DNA of 64,000 bases from Planctomycetaceae bacterium (GCA_004556055.1 SFIW01000016.1:29554-93553), one strand, 5' to 3'; counted from the stretch's first letter, positions 41,213 through 51,017 are shown. Made by a program: numbers and translations. Notes: generated by a model from the sequence alone, not told the origin.

Positions 41213-42324
41213 CATGCGTTCCTTATCTTGAGAATCAACCTTGTGCGTCGGCGAATCATGCCGAACGCCTTCATTATAGTTCCGTCCCGATAATTGACAA
41301 CGACGCCAAGCTCGCAGAAGGTCGCCGCAAGGAGCGCGCACCAGAGGAACGCGTCGTAATCTTTCCGCGAAGCGTCTTCCGCGTCGACGTCAAAATCCGC
41401 GATCTTGAGCGCCCCTTCGAGATACGCGGGGAAAATTTCGAGCCCCGGCAGCGCCCCGAAGGACGCGTCGAGGCCGACGGACGACCAGACGACGCCGTTT
41501 TTTAGCCGCGAGAGGAGCGGAGTTCCTGTCGTGCGATCGCGCAGCGCGACTTCCGCGTCCTGCCCGTAACACGCGACGACGCGGCGTATTGGCAACGCGT
41601 CGATACCCGACGTTTCACGCGAGGGGAAGTCGTGTAGAAAGCGCTTTTCGAGGGTGGTGGACGCGACGCGCGGCGCCTTTTCCAGCGCGCCGTCGTAGAA
41701 CGCGACGTCGAGTCCCCACTGCGCGAAGAGGTCGTCGCGCGCCCTTTTGTCGAGCGTCGCGCTTGGGAAAACGAGCGTTTTTCCTCCGTCGGAGACGAAG
41801 CGTTCCACCGCGTTCGCCTCTTCCGTCGAGAGGGAGGAAAAATCAGCGAAGCAGAGGACGTCGCAATCGTCGAGAATCTCTCCGCTACGCGTCGTGAAAT
41901 CGAGGGGCGCGACGCGACGAATCGACGCGGCGTCGTCAAATTGCGCGGAGAGCGCGAGTTCGAGATAGTCGGCGTTCGACGGTTCCATGCGAGTCCGCGC
42001 GGAGTCGAATCCCTCGACGACAAGGATCGTCGCGACTTCCTCGGGCTCGGAGTCGCGCGTCGGCGGCGCGTCGTTCGGAGCGCGTTGCGGCGCGACGTCG
42101 GCGTGATTCCAGAGGAGCGCGAGGGAGAGGAGCGCGGCGCCGCGCAGCGCCGCATGGAGAATTTCGCGCCATGCGCGGCGACGCCGTCTCTTGCGCGTCG
42201 TCGCGCGCAGCAACCCGAGAGCGGGGAAGGAAACGCGCGACGCAGGGCGGTTCTTCCGGACGCGGAAGAGGAGAAGGAGCCACGGAACGACGGCGAGGAA
42301 GAAGGGCCAAAGGCGTGGAGTCAT
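41212..42324 (-). CDS. BatA-like membrane protein
   Basis: A 370-aa protein. Residues 1-75 hold the paired membrane helices and Arg-rich loop of the BatA N-terminal domain (PWLLLLFRVRKNRP; ILHAALRGAALLSLALLW). A soluble part with a glutamine-amidotransferase-like or VWA-like alpha/beta arrangement follows (ILVVEGFDSARTRMEPSNADYLELAL; CDVLCFADFSSLSTEEANAVERFVSDGGKTLVFP). It is shorter than usual for the group (600-800 aa) and ends with a third helix (FLWCALLAATFCELGVVV). It overlaps pyrE and is probably in the same operon, though the two functions are unrelated. Confidence 0.8.
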   Translation of the reverse strand: MTPRLWPFFLAVVPWLLLLFRVRKNRPASRVSFPALGLLRATTRKRRRRRAWREILHAALRGAALLSLALLWNHADVAPQRAPNDAPPTRDSEPEEVATILVVEGFDSARTRMEPSNADYLELALSAQFDDAASIRRVAPLDFTTRSGEILDDCDVLCFADFSSLSTEEANAVERFVSDGGKTLVFPSATLDKRARDDLFAQWGLDVAFYDGALEKAPRVASTTLEKRFLHDFPSRETSGIDALPIRRVVACYGQDAEVALRDRTTGTPLLSRLKNGVVWSSVGLDASFGALPGLEIFPAYLEGALKIADFDVDAEDASRKDYDAFLWCALLAATFCELGVVVNYRDGTIMKAFGMIRRRTRLILKIRNA

Positions 42325-42364
42325 CGGCGGTTATGCGGCGTGAGTTCACGTCGAGTCGAAGGGA

Positions 42365-42411
42365 AGGAAAAAAGGAAAACGCCCCGGCGGACGCGCGCGG
42401 CGCCGAGGCGT
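42365..42411 (-). terminator. Terminator after the alkaline phosphatase gene
   Basis: On the minus strand ACGCCTCGGCG and CGCCGGGGCGT form an 11-bp stem (one T-G pair), followed by TTTTCC and further T. Confidence 0.8.
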
Positions 42412-42459
42412 AGATATTCTAACAAATTAACGCGTGAAGACGCGGGCGGTTAAGCGAAA

Positions 42460-43965
42460 TCATTTGATTCCGCTCGCGGCGGACATGATGTTGTACACGT
42501 CGCTATTGAAGATGAAATCGCCGCTGTACTTCCAGAATTTCGCAGCCTTCTTATCGTTGCCGCGAACGAATTCTTTGTAGCAGTCTGCGCCCGCGCCCTT
42601 CGCCCAGAAGGGAACGAGAGAGTTGGTGTGTCCGGTCGAGAGATACTGAACGGCGGGAACTACGCCCTTCTTGGTTTTTTCAATCTTTTCGAAACCTTCG
42701 AAGGTATCCTTCTTGGAGCTGAAACGACCGTTGTTGTCTTCGTCGACGAAGGTTCCGTCTCCCCAAATCTGACCAGTTTCATGGTCGGAGGTGACGATAA
42801 GGAGGGTTTCGTCCCAAGAGGAGTATTTTTCAACCCATTCGACCGCCGCTTCAACCGCCTTGGCGAAGCCGGTGTGTTCGAGGCAGGATTGATCGGCGTT
42901 GTTGCCGTGGTTCGCGTGGTCGATGCTGCCTCCTTCGATGAGGACATAGAAACCGTTCTTGTTCTGAGAGAGGACGTTAAGAGCCGCAAGGGTCATTTCG
43001 GAGAGGCTCGGCGTTTCTTCGACGGTCGTCTTGGAGAAGCGCTTAATCATCGCCTCGGGGTCGTCGACGTCGCCGTCGATCGGCATGACGTCGCCCGTCG
43101 TGCGGACGATACCGAGGAGTCGATTCGGAAGCTCCTTGCCGCTGTCGGGAGTCGCGGCGGCGAGGGCCGCGAAATCGCTGCGCGCGTCAATGAAGCTCCA
43201 GCCTTTGAAGCCGTCGTTCTTCTTAACGTTTTCCCAAGTCTCGCGACCGCCGACGAAGTTGTAGTTCAGTTCGTCCGCAGACTTCTCGATCTTCACTCCG
43301 TTGTTATATTCCGGGTGTCCGGAGCCGATGAGAACCGACAACTGGGATTTTTCGATCTGTTCTTTGCCGATTTCCGCGTAGTTGTTGCGGTTGATGTTGT
43401 GGGCGGAACCTCCCGCGGGGGTGGCGTGAGAGATCTGGTTCGTAGAGACCATACCGGCGGAGCGACCCGCTTTGATATTCTTTTCGGCGAAGTTTTCGAC
43501 GTCGTTTCCGTTCATATCTTTACCGACATATCCGCCGACGGTCTTGTATCCGCAGTTGAGGGCGGTGGAAGAAGCGGCGGAGTCCGTCGTTTCGGTATTC
43601 GTGACGCGCCAGTTAGCGCCGTCTGGACTCTTCCAGAATTCTTTAGGGGAATACCCTAAGTTCTTCTCAGGCTCGGCGACCGGATCCCACTCGACGCTAC
43701 CGTTGGAATGTTTGTGGACGCAGAAGGTCGAAGAACTAATGAAGACGGGGAAGGACTGGTAGACTTCGCCCCATTCCTTTCCGGTGTGGTAGTAGGTTCC
43801 AAGAAGTTCGGAGTTGAAACCGTCGCCGTCGCCGATGAAGAGAATGACGTTCTTGGCGGTTCCCTTAGCGTTTTCCTGCGCGTAAGAGATAGTTGCGAAA
43901 GAAATGCACGCGCCGACCGCTAACACAACGGCGAAGAAACGGCGCAAGGCGTTAAATGAAGGCAT
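42460..43965 (-). CDS. Secreted alkaline phosphatase (PhoA family)
   Basis: A 501-aa exported phosphomonoesterase. Signal peptide about 1-29 (ISYAQ). VILFIGDGDG (Asp46) is the first metal site; TETTDSAASSTALNCG holds the catalytic Ser129. IEGGSIDHANHGN and IVTSDHETG supply the remaining zinc/magnesium ligands, and STGHTNSLVPFWAKG the last His. All PhoA landmarks are present, so it should be active in releasing phosphate outside the cytoplasm. Two 11-bp direct repeats at 44113 resemble a PhoB box about 150 bases upstream. AAGGAG lies 11 bases before the ATG. Confidence 0.95.
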   Translation of the reverse strand: MPSFNALRRFFAVVLAVGACISFATISYAQENAKGTAKNVILFIGDGDGFNSELLGTYYHTGKEWGEVYQSFPVFISSSTFCVHKHSNGSVEWDPVAEPEKNLGYSPKEFWKSPDGANWRVTNTETTDSAASSTALNCGYKTVGGYVGKDMNGNDVENFAEKNIKAGRSAGMVSTNQISHATPAGGSAHNINRNNYAEIGKEQIEKSQLSVLIGSGHPEYNNGVKIEKSADELNYNFVGGRETWENVKKNDGFKGWSFIDARSDFAALAAATPDSGKELPNRLLGIVRTTGDVMPIDGDVDDPEAMIKRFSKTTVEETPSLSEMTLAALNVLSQNKNGFYVLIEGGSIDHANHGNNADQSCLEHTGFAKAVEAAVEWVEKYSSWDETLLIVTSDHETGQIWGDGTFVDEDNNGRFSSKKDTFEGFEKIEKTKKGVVPAVQYLSTGHTNSLVPFWAKGAGADCYKEFVRGNDKKAAKFWKYSGDFIFNSDVYNIMSAASGIK

Positions 43966-44082
43966 TGCTATGCTTACTCCTTAGTTTAGCGTCCGTCTTC
44001 TAAACGGACGGCGTTGGGGCTGACGCCCATTCATATGCTTCGTTCCAGTATTTTCAGAGCATATTTAGAAAACTCAAGACGA

Positions 44083-44103
44083 TTCATTTTGCGTTAAAAT
44101 GAA
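44083..44103. promoter_or_regulatory. 21-bp inverted repeat upstream of the phosphatase gene
   Basis: TTCATTTT and AAAATGAA flank GCGTT. Perfect 8-bp arms, placed about 120 bases before the start codon; a possible operator or leader structure. Confidence 0.4.
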
Positions 44104-44112
44104 AAGTCTTTG

Positions 44113-44132
44113 GATTTTACATAGATTTTACA
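44113..44132 (-). promoter_or_regulatory. PhoB-box-like direct repeats
   Basis: On the minus strand TGTAAAATC occurs twice with an exact 11-bp period (44124-44132 and 44113-44121), the spacing of PhoB binding sites. The core differs from the proteobacterial CTGTCAT. The downstream gene is an alkaline phosphatase. Confidence 0.4.
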
Positions 44133-44223
44133 ATAAGGCGCTATTTTTAAAAGAGTGTGTTACCTATAAAAAATTAGAAAAAACAAACATTTGACAAAAT
44201 CTTTACTGATTCTTGACTTCGGT

Positions 44224-44257
44224 AAATAAAAAAAGGACCCTCGACAAGCGAGGATCC
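44224..44257 (-). terminator. Terminator after pnp
   Basis: On the minus strand GGATCCTCG and CGAGGGTCC form a 9-bp stem (one T-G pair), followed by seven T. Confidence 0.85.
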
Positions 44258-44289
44258 CTTGGTTTTGAACGACGCGACGCGATTCGATA

Positions 44290-46626
44290 TTAGAGTTCGT
44301 CGTTATTGCTCTGGCGACGCCGCGGTCGACGATCGCCGCGTTCGGGACGTTCGCCGCGTTCGGGACGATCGCCCTTTTCAGGACGTTCGCTGCGGAAGCC
44401 GCGATTACGACGTTCGCCGCGCTCTTCGCGTTCGCGCTTCTCGGGGCGTTCCGCGTGTTCTTCGCGACGCGATTCCTGAACCTCTTCGACTTCTTCGTCC
44501 GAACCGCCGTCGACGCAGTCGGTTTCGCCGCGTTCTTCAAGCACGGCGCGACGGCTCAATTTCACGCGATTCTGATCGTCGATCGCGATGACTTTGACGT
44601 CGAACTTGTCGCCGACCTTGCAGAAGTTCTGAATGTTGCTGACGTATTCGTCGGAGAGTTCGCTGATGTGGCACAGACCGTCGCGACCCGGAAGGATCTC
44701 GATGAACGCGCCGAAGTTCTGAATACTGGTGACGACGCCTTCGTAAATCTTGCCGATTTCAACGGAAGCGGTGAGCTTCTCGACTTCGTTCATCGCGGCT
44801 TGAGCGCTGGCGAGATCGTTCGCGGCGACGACGACGGAACCGTCGTCCTCAACGGTGACGCTCGCTCCCGTCGATTCTTGGACGCCGCGGATCGTCTTGC
44901 CGCCGGGGCCGATGAGGACGCCGATCTTCTCAGGATCGATCTTCGTGCGAAGGAGGCGCGGAGCGTATTCCGAGATTTCCTCCGCTGGACGCGGCGCGGC
45001 GGTCAACATCTTGCGAAGAATACCGATACGCGCTTCCCGCGCTTGCTTTAGCGTCTGCGCGATGATTTCTTTCGAAATACCGTTCGTCTTAAGGTCGAGC
45101 TGAATACCGGTGACGCCGTTCTGCGTACCCGCGACTTTGAAGTCCATATCGCCGTAGTGATCTTCGTCGCCCATGATGTCGGTGATCGTAATCCACCGAC
45201 CGTCCTCTTCCTTCACGAGACCGATCGAGATACCCGCGACGGGGTTGACGATCGGAACGCCTGCGGACATAAGGCCGAGGGTCGTGCCGCAGACGGTCGC
45301 CATGGAGCTCGAACCGTTCGATTCGAGAATATCGGAGATGACGCGCACTGTGTAGGGGAACGTTTCTTCATCGGGCATGACCGGCTTGATGCTGCGTTCG
45401 GCCAAAGCTCCGTGACCATATTCGCGACGACCGACCCCGCGATACGGCTTACATTCGCCGACGGAGTAGGGGGGGAAGTTATAGTCGAGCATGAAGCGCT
45501 TGGAATATTCGTCGAAGAGCCCTTCGACGCGCTGTTCGTCCTTGGAGGTTCCAAGGGTGACGGTGATAAGCGCTTGGGTTTCGCCGCGCTGGAAGATCGC
45601 GGAACCGTGGACGCGCGGAAGGACGTTGACGCGACATTCGATCGGACGCACTTCTTTGACGCCGCGACCGTCGAGACGCTCTTTCGAGAGGATAATATCG
45701 CGGACGACGCGGCTCGCGAAAGCGTCAAACGCGACCTCGAAGTACTCGGGAGCGAAGAGATTCGGTTCTTCGGAACCTTCGGTCGTTTCGACGACGAGTT
45801 CTTCGCGCGCCTTCTCTTTGATCGCGTCGCACGCGGCGGCGCGCGCAAGTTTGCCGACCGTCTTCTTCGCCGCGCGGAAGTCGTCGTAGTACTTTTCCGT
45901 CAACGCGTTAAGGAGCGGTTTGATGTTGATCGGTTCGAACTCCATCTTCTCGGGAGCGACCTTTTCGACGAGTTCGAGCTGAAGCGCGCAGATTTCCTGG
46001 ATATACTTGTGCGCGGTCATGATCGCTTCGAACATCTTCGGTTCGGGAAGTTCGCGAGCGAAGCCTTCGATCATGAGAACCGATTCCATATTTCCGGAAA
46101 CGATGAGATCGAGTTCGCTGTTTTCGAGTTGGTCGACCGTCGGGAAAGGAATGAATTCGCCGTCGACGTATCCGAGACGCACGGAGCCGAGGGGGCCTTC
46201 GAAGGGGAGCGGGCTCAGCTGAAGACAGGTGGAGCAACCGTTCATCGCGACGACGTCGGGATCAACTTTCTGATCGCACGCGAGGACGTTGGCGAAGACC
46301 TGGACGTCGTTGTAGAAGCCGTCGGGGAAGAGGGGACGGATCGGACGGTCGATTAAGCGGGAGGTGAGAATTTCTTTGAGGCCGGGGCGTCCTTCACGCT
46401 TGAGGAAACCGCCGGGGAACTTGCCGCTTGCGGCGACGCGTTCACGGTAATCGCAAGTGAGGGGGAAGAAGTCCGCGCCGGGCTTGCTAGGCGCGGTGGT
46501 CGTCGCGCAGAGCACGACGTTGTCGTTGTAACCAATGAGGCAGCTGCCGTGGGCCTGCTTCGCCAGCTCGCCAGTTTCGATCCAGAAGAGACCGTCGCCG
46601 ATCTTTTTTTCAACTCGAATTTTCAA
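44290..46626 (-). CDS. pnp: Polyribonucleotide nucleotidyltransferase (PNPase)
   Basis: Phosphorolytic 3'-5' exoribonuclease, core of the RNA degradosome. Two RNase PH domains are visible: KFPGGFLKREGRPGLKEILTSRLIDRPIRPLFP in the first, and the second with GRREYGHGALAERSIKP and ITDIMGDEDHYGDMDFKVAGT, which holds the catalytic Asp. A KH domain (VLIGPGGKTIRGVQ) and an S1 domain (GVVTSIQNFGAFIEILPGRDGLCHISELS) follow. The last 80 residues are an Arg/Glu/Pro-rich disordered tail (EKREREERGERRNR), which might bind partners. The start is TTG 46626 with AAAGG eight bases upstream, giving the standard MKIRVEKKIGD beginning. It follows rpsO, the usual arrangement. Confidence 0.96.
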   Translation of the reverse strand: MKIRVEKKIGDGLFWIETGELAKQAHGSCLIGYNDNVVLCATTTAPSKPGADFFPLTCDYRERVAASGKFPGGFLKREGRPGLKEILTSRLIDRPIRPLFPDGFYNDVQVFANVLACDQKVDPDVVAMNGCSTCLQLSPLPFEGPLGSVRLGYVDGEFIPFPTVDQLENSELDLIVSGNMESVLMIEGFARELPEPKMFEAIMTAHKYIQEICALQLELVEKVAPEKMEFEPINIKPLLNALTEKYYDDFRAAKKTVGKLARAAACDAIKEKAREELVVETTEGSEEPNLFAPEYFEVAFDAFASRVVRDIILSKERLDGRGVKEVRPIECRVNVLPRVHGSAIFQRGETQALITVTLGTSKDEQRVEGLFDEYSKRFMLDYNFPPYSVGECKPYRGVGRREYGHGALAERSIKPVMPDEETFPYTVRVISDILESNGSSSMATVCGTTLGLMSAGVPIVNPVAGISIGLVKEEDGRWITITDIMGDEDHYGDMDFKVAGTQNGVTGIQLDLKTNGISKEIIAQTLKQAREARIGILRKMLTAAPRPAEEISEYAPRLLRTKIDPEKIGVLIGPGGKTIRGVQESTGASVTVEDDGSVVVAANDLASAQAAMNEVEKLTASVEIGKIYEGVVTSIQNFGAFIEILPGRDGLCHISELSDEYVSNIQNFCKVGDKFDVKVIAIDDQNRVKLSRRAVLEERGETDCVDGGSDEEVEEVQESRREEHAERPEKREREERGERRNRGFRSERPEKGDRPERGERPERGDRRPRRRQSNNDEL

Positions 46627-46656
46627 ATCATTTACCTTTCTGCATACCAACGTCAA

Positions 46657-46917
46657 ACCGGAACCTACTTCGTCCGACCGACGGCGGCGAAAACGCCGCT
46701 ACATATAACCACGACTTCGAGAGAAACGCGCGAGGAGGATCGCTGAAAACGATAATCCGTCTATTCGCTCGACAGGCGCAAAAACGATAAAAATTGCACG
46801 TAGCCTGCCGCGGAATCGTCGCGCAATCGTATCTATCTACTTATTTAAAGAATGAAGAAATCTTAACGACACTTCAAATGGCGTGGCCTAAAATACCGTC
46901 GCTTCAGGGCGACGTAC
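46657..46917. other. Leader region between rpsO and pnp
   Basis: About 260 non-coding bases after the rpsO terminator. A hairpin CGTCGC/GCGACG lies at about 46898-46915. PNPase commonly controls its own leader, so structure here is expected, but no conserved element was recognised. Confidence 0.4.
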
Positions 46918-46960
46918 GACTAAAAAGCCCTTGCTCGATACTCTCTCAATCAAGGGCTTT
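46918..46960 (-). terminator. Terminator or attenuator after rpsO
   Basis: AAAGCCCTTG and CAAGGGCTTT form a 10-bp stem with a 17-base loop, followed on the minus strand by TTTTTAG. It lies 16 bases after the rpsO stop and could let only part of the transcription through to pnp. Confidence 0.78.
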
Positions 46961-46976
46961 CGTCTAATTCTGACAA

Positions 46977-47276
46977 TTAACGCTGCTGAGCGCGATCCTG
47001 GCTCAAGGCGCGGAGACCGAGACGCTTGACGATCTCAACGTAACGGCTCTTGTCCGTTCTGTAGAGATAAAGAAGGTGGCGACGACGGCGTTCAACCATC
47101 TGGATAAGGCCGCGACGCGTCGAGAAGTCCTTCTTGTTCTCCTTCATGTGTTGCGTCAAAACGTTGATGCGCTTCGTCAAAAGAGCGATCTGAACCTCAG
47201 GAGACCCTACGTCGGAGTCGCTGCGACGATATTCCGCGATGATGGCCTGCTTTTCCTCTTTGCTCATTACTGTCAT
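46977..47276 (-). CDS. rpsO: 30S ribosomal protein S15
   Basis: Small-subunit primary rRNA-binding protein. The sequence contains the standard landmarks SDVGSPEVQIALLTKRINVLTQHMKENKKDF and the RRGLIQMVERRRRHLLYLYRTD segment that contacts 16S rRNA. The 99-aa frame starts at ATG 47276; MSKEEK at 47267 would give a 96-aa protein. It is followed by pnp, as in most bacteria. Confidence 0.97.
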   Translation of the reverse strand: MTVMSKEEKQAIIAEYRRSDSDVGSPEVQIALLTKRINVLTQHMKENKKDFSTRRGLIQMVERRRRHLLYLYRTDKSRYVEIVKRLGLRALSQDRAQQR

Positions 47277-47401
47277 TATAATTCGCCTTTACAGGTGATG
47301 GGACGTCGACTAGCAACGCGATCGCGCGAAACCGATCGACTCCCTGGTGAAAAATTTTATGGCGTCTACACGCCGACTCATGCTAACAAAAAATTTTTTT
47401 C

Positions 47402-47429
47402 AGTATACGCCCCCTTTTATTACCCGCAA
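47402..47429 (-). promoter_or_regulatory. Promoter of rpsO
   Basis: On the minus strand TTGCGG (47424-47429) and TATACT (47402-47407) are spaced by 16 bases. This leaves a leader of about 120 bases. Confidence 0.6.
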
Positions 47430-47514
47430 GTCCTCTATTAGAACATTTTCAGTAATTTCCCTCTTTTCTCAAATTTTCTTCCCCGCGCGTTCGCCTCTCG
47501 ATCTTGCGCGTTCC

Positions 47515-47543
47515 TTGTAGCCTAACCTCCTCAACGATATAAT
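47515..47543 (+). promoter_or_regulatory. Promoter of the LamG/beta-helix gene
   Basis: TTGTAG (47515-47520) and a perfect TATAAT (47538-47543) are spaced by 17 bases. Confidence 0.65.
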
Positions 47544-47603
47544 AAAACGCATTGTTACAATTTTGGTTTAAAATTTCATCCTTCCATTTTTGGAGCGACA
47601 AAG

Positions 47604-50600
47604 ATGAGACGCATTTTCCCTAAAATGCTCCTTACGGCGCTTTTATGCGTCGCCTTGACGATCCTTGCGCGAGGAGACGTATTGCGCGCTCAAGATATTG
47701 CCCCTGCTAAAGTTTTGAACGTCGACCGACAACTCGTCGACGATTCCGTCAAAGACTCCGAGCCGTTTCCCGCTAAGGCGTCTTTCACTATTGTTATGGA
47801 CGCCAAAATCATCGAGCCGGGCTCCGAAAAGGGGAACGACGGAACCAACGGCATGCTATGGAACGTCGGCAACGGCTGGGACGAAGGCGCGCGCCTGATA
47901 TACTCCTGGAACGACGGTCGTTACTTCCTGCAATTCGGCTCCCAAGACGTTAAGCTTTCGCTCCCTTCGCAAAAATCCTATTTGCGCAACATTAAGCGCA
48001 CCCTTGCCGCGACGTACGACGCGACGACCGGAGATTGCGCCCTATACGTCGACGGCGTCCTCGCCGCTAAGAGCGTCTACAAAGGCGTCTTCGACTCGAA
48101 AGAACATCCCCTCAACGTGGGGTTTGGAGGATCCGGCGTCGGATCGATTCGACTCGACGTCGGCGACGTCTCCCTTTGGGATCGACCGTTGACCCCTTCC
48201 GAAATACTCGCTCTGGAGGCGACGCGACCGCAACAAGAACTCGAAGTCCTCCAAGTCGAACGCCTCCTCGAGGGATCCTCCAAAGCCGCGGCGACCGTCG
48301 TCGACCCCGCGAAGCTTTGCGAGATCGATCCGTCCTCACTACCAGACGAACTCGCCGAGTCCCTCGAGCGCGCCCTCGTCGCCTCGCTGATCGACCGCGG
48401 ATTCACCGTCGATCGTTCGCTCAAAATCGATCCCTATACCCGTTTGACGAACCTCGTCTTCGACGCCGCGCAGAAGTTTCTCGATTCCCCCGCGCCGCAA
48501 GACGAACCGACCGTCGCGTCCATCTCACGATGCGGAGAGATCGCCGACTGGCTCGAACGCGTGAAGGAAATCGCCGACTCCAACGCCGTCGAAACGCGCA
48601 AGCTCCTTTCGTCCACGAGTTTCAGCGCGACCCAGAAGCGACAATTCCGCGCCGACGGCGAGAAAGTACGCGCGATCTTCCTCGAAGATTCCGCGCGCGC
48701 GACTCAGCTCATGAGCAAATTGGCCCAACATTCCCCGAAAGAGTCCGACGTTTTCCATAAAATCATGAAACTCGAAGCGAGCGCCGAACGCGTGAAGCTC
48801 GTCGAACGCGACGCCCTGGGCATGTATTATTCGCTCCAGACCGCGCCGCGTTCCGATAAATTCGATCGCGTCCTCTACGTCGCTCCCGACGGAAACGACG
48901 AAACTGGCAAAGGATCGCCAAAGGCCCCGTACGCGACTCTGGCGCGCGCCTTCAAGAACGTCGAAGATTTCGTCGCGTTACAGGATCCGACGGCGAAACC
49001 CCTGCGCACCGTCGTTCGACTTGCGCAGGGCGAATACTATATGACGGCCCCCGCGACCCTCAAAGGCGCGTCGAACGTCGTCGTTCAAGGCTCTAAGGAA
49101 GGGAAGACGGTTCTTACCGGCGCGGTGAAAGTCGCGAACTTTACGTCCCTGGCCGACGCCGCGACGAATCGTTCCGACGTCGCCGACGCGATGAGTCGCG
49201 TTCCCGAGAGCGCGCGCGGTCGCGTCGTCGCCGCTGATCTCAAAGCCGCTGGCGTCGACGATCTTGGTTCCTTGGCGATACGCGGGTATCATCCCGAAGT
49301 CAGACTCAACCCGATTCCGACCTTCACCGTCGAAGGAAAAGCGCAAACCTTGGCGCGCTGGCCAAACGAGGGAGAGAAGGGGATCCCCTTTGGCGAGAAA
49401 GTCGACGATCCCTCTTCCGCCGCCGAAAAAACGTCGACCTTCCGTTACGACGGCGATCGACTCGACGGATGGCGGCTCGACGGCAAGAACGACGATATCT
49501 GGGCGTTCGGCCTCTACCAATGGGAATGGGCCGCGAATCTCCGACGCGTCGTCGCGATCGATCGCGAAAAGAAGACGTTGACCTTCGACTACGAAAACGG
49601 CTCCGGACGTTTCGACTACTATTTCGTCAACGTCCTTGAAGAACTCGACGCGCCCGGCGAATATTACGTCGATCGCGCCGCTGGATTCCTCTATTACTAT
49701 CTTCCCGACGCCTTCGCCGACGCGGCGGCTCTCAACGCGACCTCTCCTCAATACGACGTCTTCGAAGGGCGTTTCGTCGAACTCGAAAACGTGTCCAACG
49801 CGCTCTTAACGAACTTGACTTTCAAGGGAGGCCGAGAGACCGCGCTCATGATGAAGGATTGCGAATGTTGCTACCTCTCCGATTCGACGATCGAAGAGAT
49901 GGGAGGAAACGGGGTCGTGATTCTCGACGGCAAGTTCTGCGGGGTCGTCAAATCCCGCTTGCGATCCCTCGGCGCGTGCGGCGTGCGCATTACCGGCGGA
50001 GACTGCGACTCGTTGACTCAGTGTCGTCATCTTGTTCACAACTGCTACGTGAGCGACTTTGGAAGAATCGATCGCGTCTACGCTCCCGCCGTGCTCTTTA
50101 GAGGATGCGGATGCGCGATTACCCAAAACCTCTTCTGCGATTCGCCGCATCACGGGATGCGCACCGACGGCAACGATATCTACATTGCCCGCAACGAAGT
50201 TCATTCCGTCGTCTATGAGTACAGCGATCAGTCGGGAGTCGATATCTACTGCGATCCTTCCTTCCGCGGAATCGTTATCGAAAAGAACTTGTGGCGACAC
50301 ATCGGTTCCGCGTTCGCGCTCTGCGGACAGGCGGGAATTCGTCTTGACGACTCGATCTCGGGCGTCGTCATGAAGGAGAACGTCTTCTATCGTTCCGCGG
50401 GGGGTATTTTCGGCGGGATTCAGATCCACGGGGGGAAGGACAACCTTGTGAAGAACAACGCGTTTGTCGACTGCGCGCAGGGTCTTAGTTTCTCGCCGTG
50501 GGGCGCGGGACGTTATACGGAATTTGCGAAGACGCGCTTCCCGAAACATATAGGAAACGCGCAGTTTGAAGAGACGTATCCTTTCTTCGACGAGCTCTTC

Positions 50601-50903
50601 GAACACGAGAATCGCAACTACGTGATCGACAACAAAGCGATCAACTGCCCGCGCTTCAATAATAAGGGAAGCGACCTGAACGTTTTCGTCGGGAACACGA
50701 CGACGCAAGAGACGCCGGATCTTGCGAAGTTCGGCGTGACGACGGAGGAGCCGTACGCGGACGTCTTCATGACGAATTCGACGGCGCTTCGCGCGTGGTT
50801 GACGAGCGTAACGGGGATTTCCCTCAAGGGAGTGGGACTCCTGGACGACTGGCGCGGGGCTGGTGAGAACGTTTCGCCTCACTTCAGCGAATCGCGCGAA
50901 TGA
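47604..50903 (+). CDS. Secreted LamG plus right-handed beta-helix protein
   Basis: A 1099-aa exported protein with a signal peptide (residues 1-30). Residues about 50-210 are a LamG/concanavalin-like domain (GNGWDEGARLIYSWNDGRYFLQFG; SLWDRPLTPSEILALE). From about residue 420 LYVAPDGNDETGKGSPKAPYATLARA opens a DUF1565-type pectate-lyase-fold region, and parallel beta-helix coils run to about residue 1010 (LTNLTFKGGRE; VVKSRLRSLGACGVRITGG). Such proteins bind or cleave polysaccharides; catalytic residues cannot be fixed here. A Cys-rich patch (DCECCYL) lies within the helix. It is a single-gene unit with promoter and terminator. Confidence 0.85.
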   Translation: MRRIFPKMLLTALLCVALTILARGDVLRAQDIAPAKVLNVDRQLVDDSVKDSEPFPAKASFTIVMDAKIIEPGSEKGNDGTNGMLWNVGNGWDEGARLIYSWNDGRYFLQFGSQDVKLSLPSQKSYLRNIKRTLAATYDATTGDCALYVDGVLAAKSVYKGVFDSKEHPLNVGFGGSGVGSIRLDVGDVSLWDRPLTPSEILALEATRPQQELEVLQVERLLEGSSKAAATVVDPAKLCEIDPSSLPDELAESLERALVASLIDRGFTVDRSLKIDPYTRLTNLVFDAAQKFLDSPAPQDEPTVASISRCGEIADWLERVKEIADSNAVETRKLLSSTSFSATQKRQFRADGEKVRAIFLEDSARATQLMSKLAQHSPKESDVFHKIMKLEASAERVKLVERDALGMYYSLQTAPRSDKFDRVLYVAPDGNDETGKGSPKAPYATLARAFKNVEDFVALQDPTAKPLRTVVRLAQGEYYMTAPATLKGASNVVVQGSKEGKTVLTGAVKVANFTSLADAATNRSDVADAMSRVPESARGRVVAADLKAAGVDDLGSLAIRGYHPEVRLNPIPTFTVEGKAQTLARWPNEGEKGIPFGEKVDDPSSAAEKTSTFRYDGDRLDGWRLDGKNDDIWAFGLYQWEWAANLRRVVAIDREKKTLTFDYENGSGRFDYYFVNVLEELDAPGEYYVDRAAGFLYYYLPDAFADAAALNATSPQYDVFEGRFVELENVSNALLTNLTFKGGRETALMMKDCECCYLSDSTIEEMGGNGVVILDGKFCGVVKSRLRSLGACGVRITGGDCDSLTQCRHLVHNCYVSDFGRIDRVYAPAVLFRGCGCAITQNLFCDSPHHGMRTDGNDIYIARNEVHSVVYEYSDQSGVDIYCDPSFRGIVIEKNLWRHIGSAFALCGQAGIRLDDSISGVVMKENVFYRSAGGIFGGIQIHGGKDNLVKNNAFVDCAQGLSFSPWGAGRYTEFAKTRFPKHIGNAQFEETYPFFDELFEHENRNYVIDNKAINCPRFNNKGSDLNVFVGNTTTQETPDLAKFGVTTEEPYADVFMTNSTALRAWLTSVTGISLKGVGLLDDWRGAGENVSPHFSESRE

Positions 50904-50933
50904 TCGCGGCGTCGACGTCGTGAAATGAAAGAG

Positions 50934-50967
50934 CCCCGGCGGAGGATTTTTCCGTCGGGGTTTTTTT
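50934..50967. terminator. Terminator between convergent genes
   Basis: CCCCGGCGGA and TCCGTCGGGG form a 10-bp stem (one G-T pair) with a seven-base T-rich loop, followed by seven T on the plus strand. Confidence 0.85.
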
Positions 50968-51017
50968 ACGCGCGTTTGGAGACGCGGAGAATTGCGGAGC
51001 TTGAAGAAGAGGAGCGA

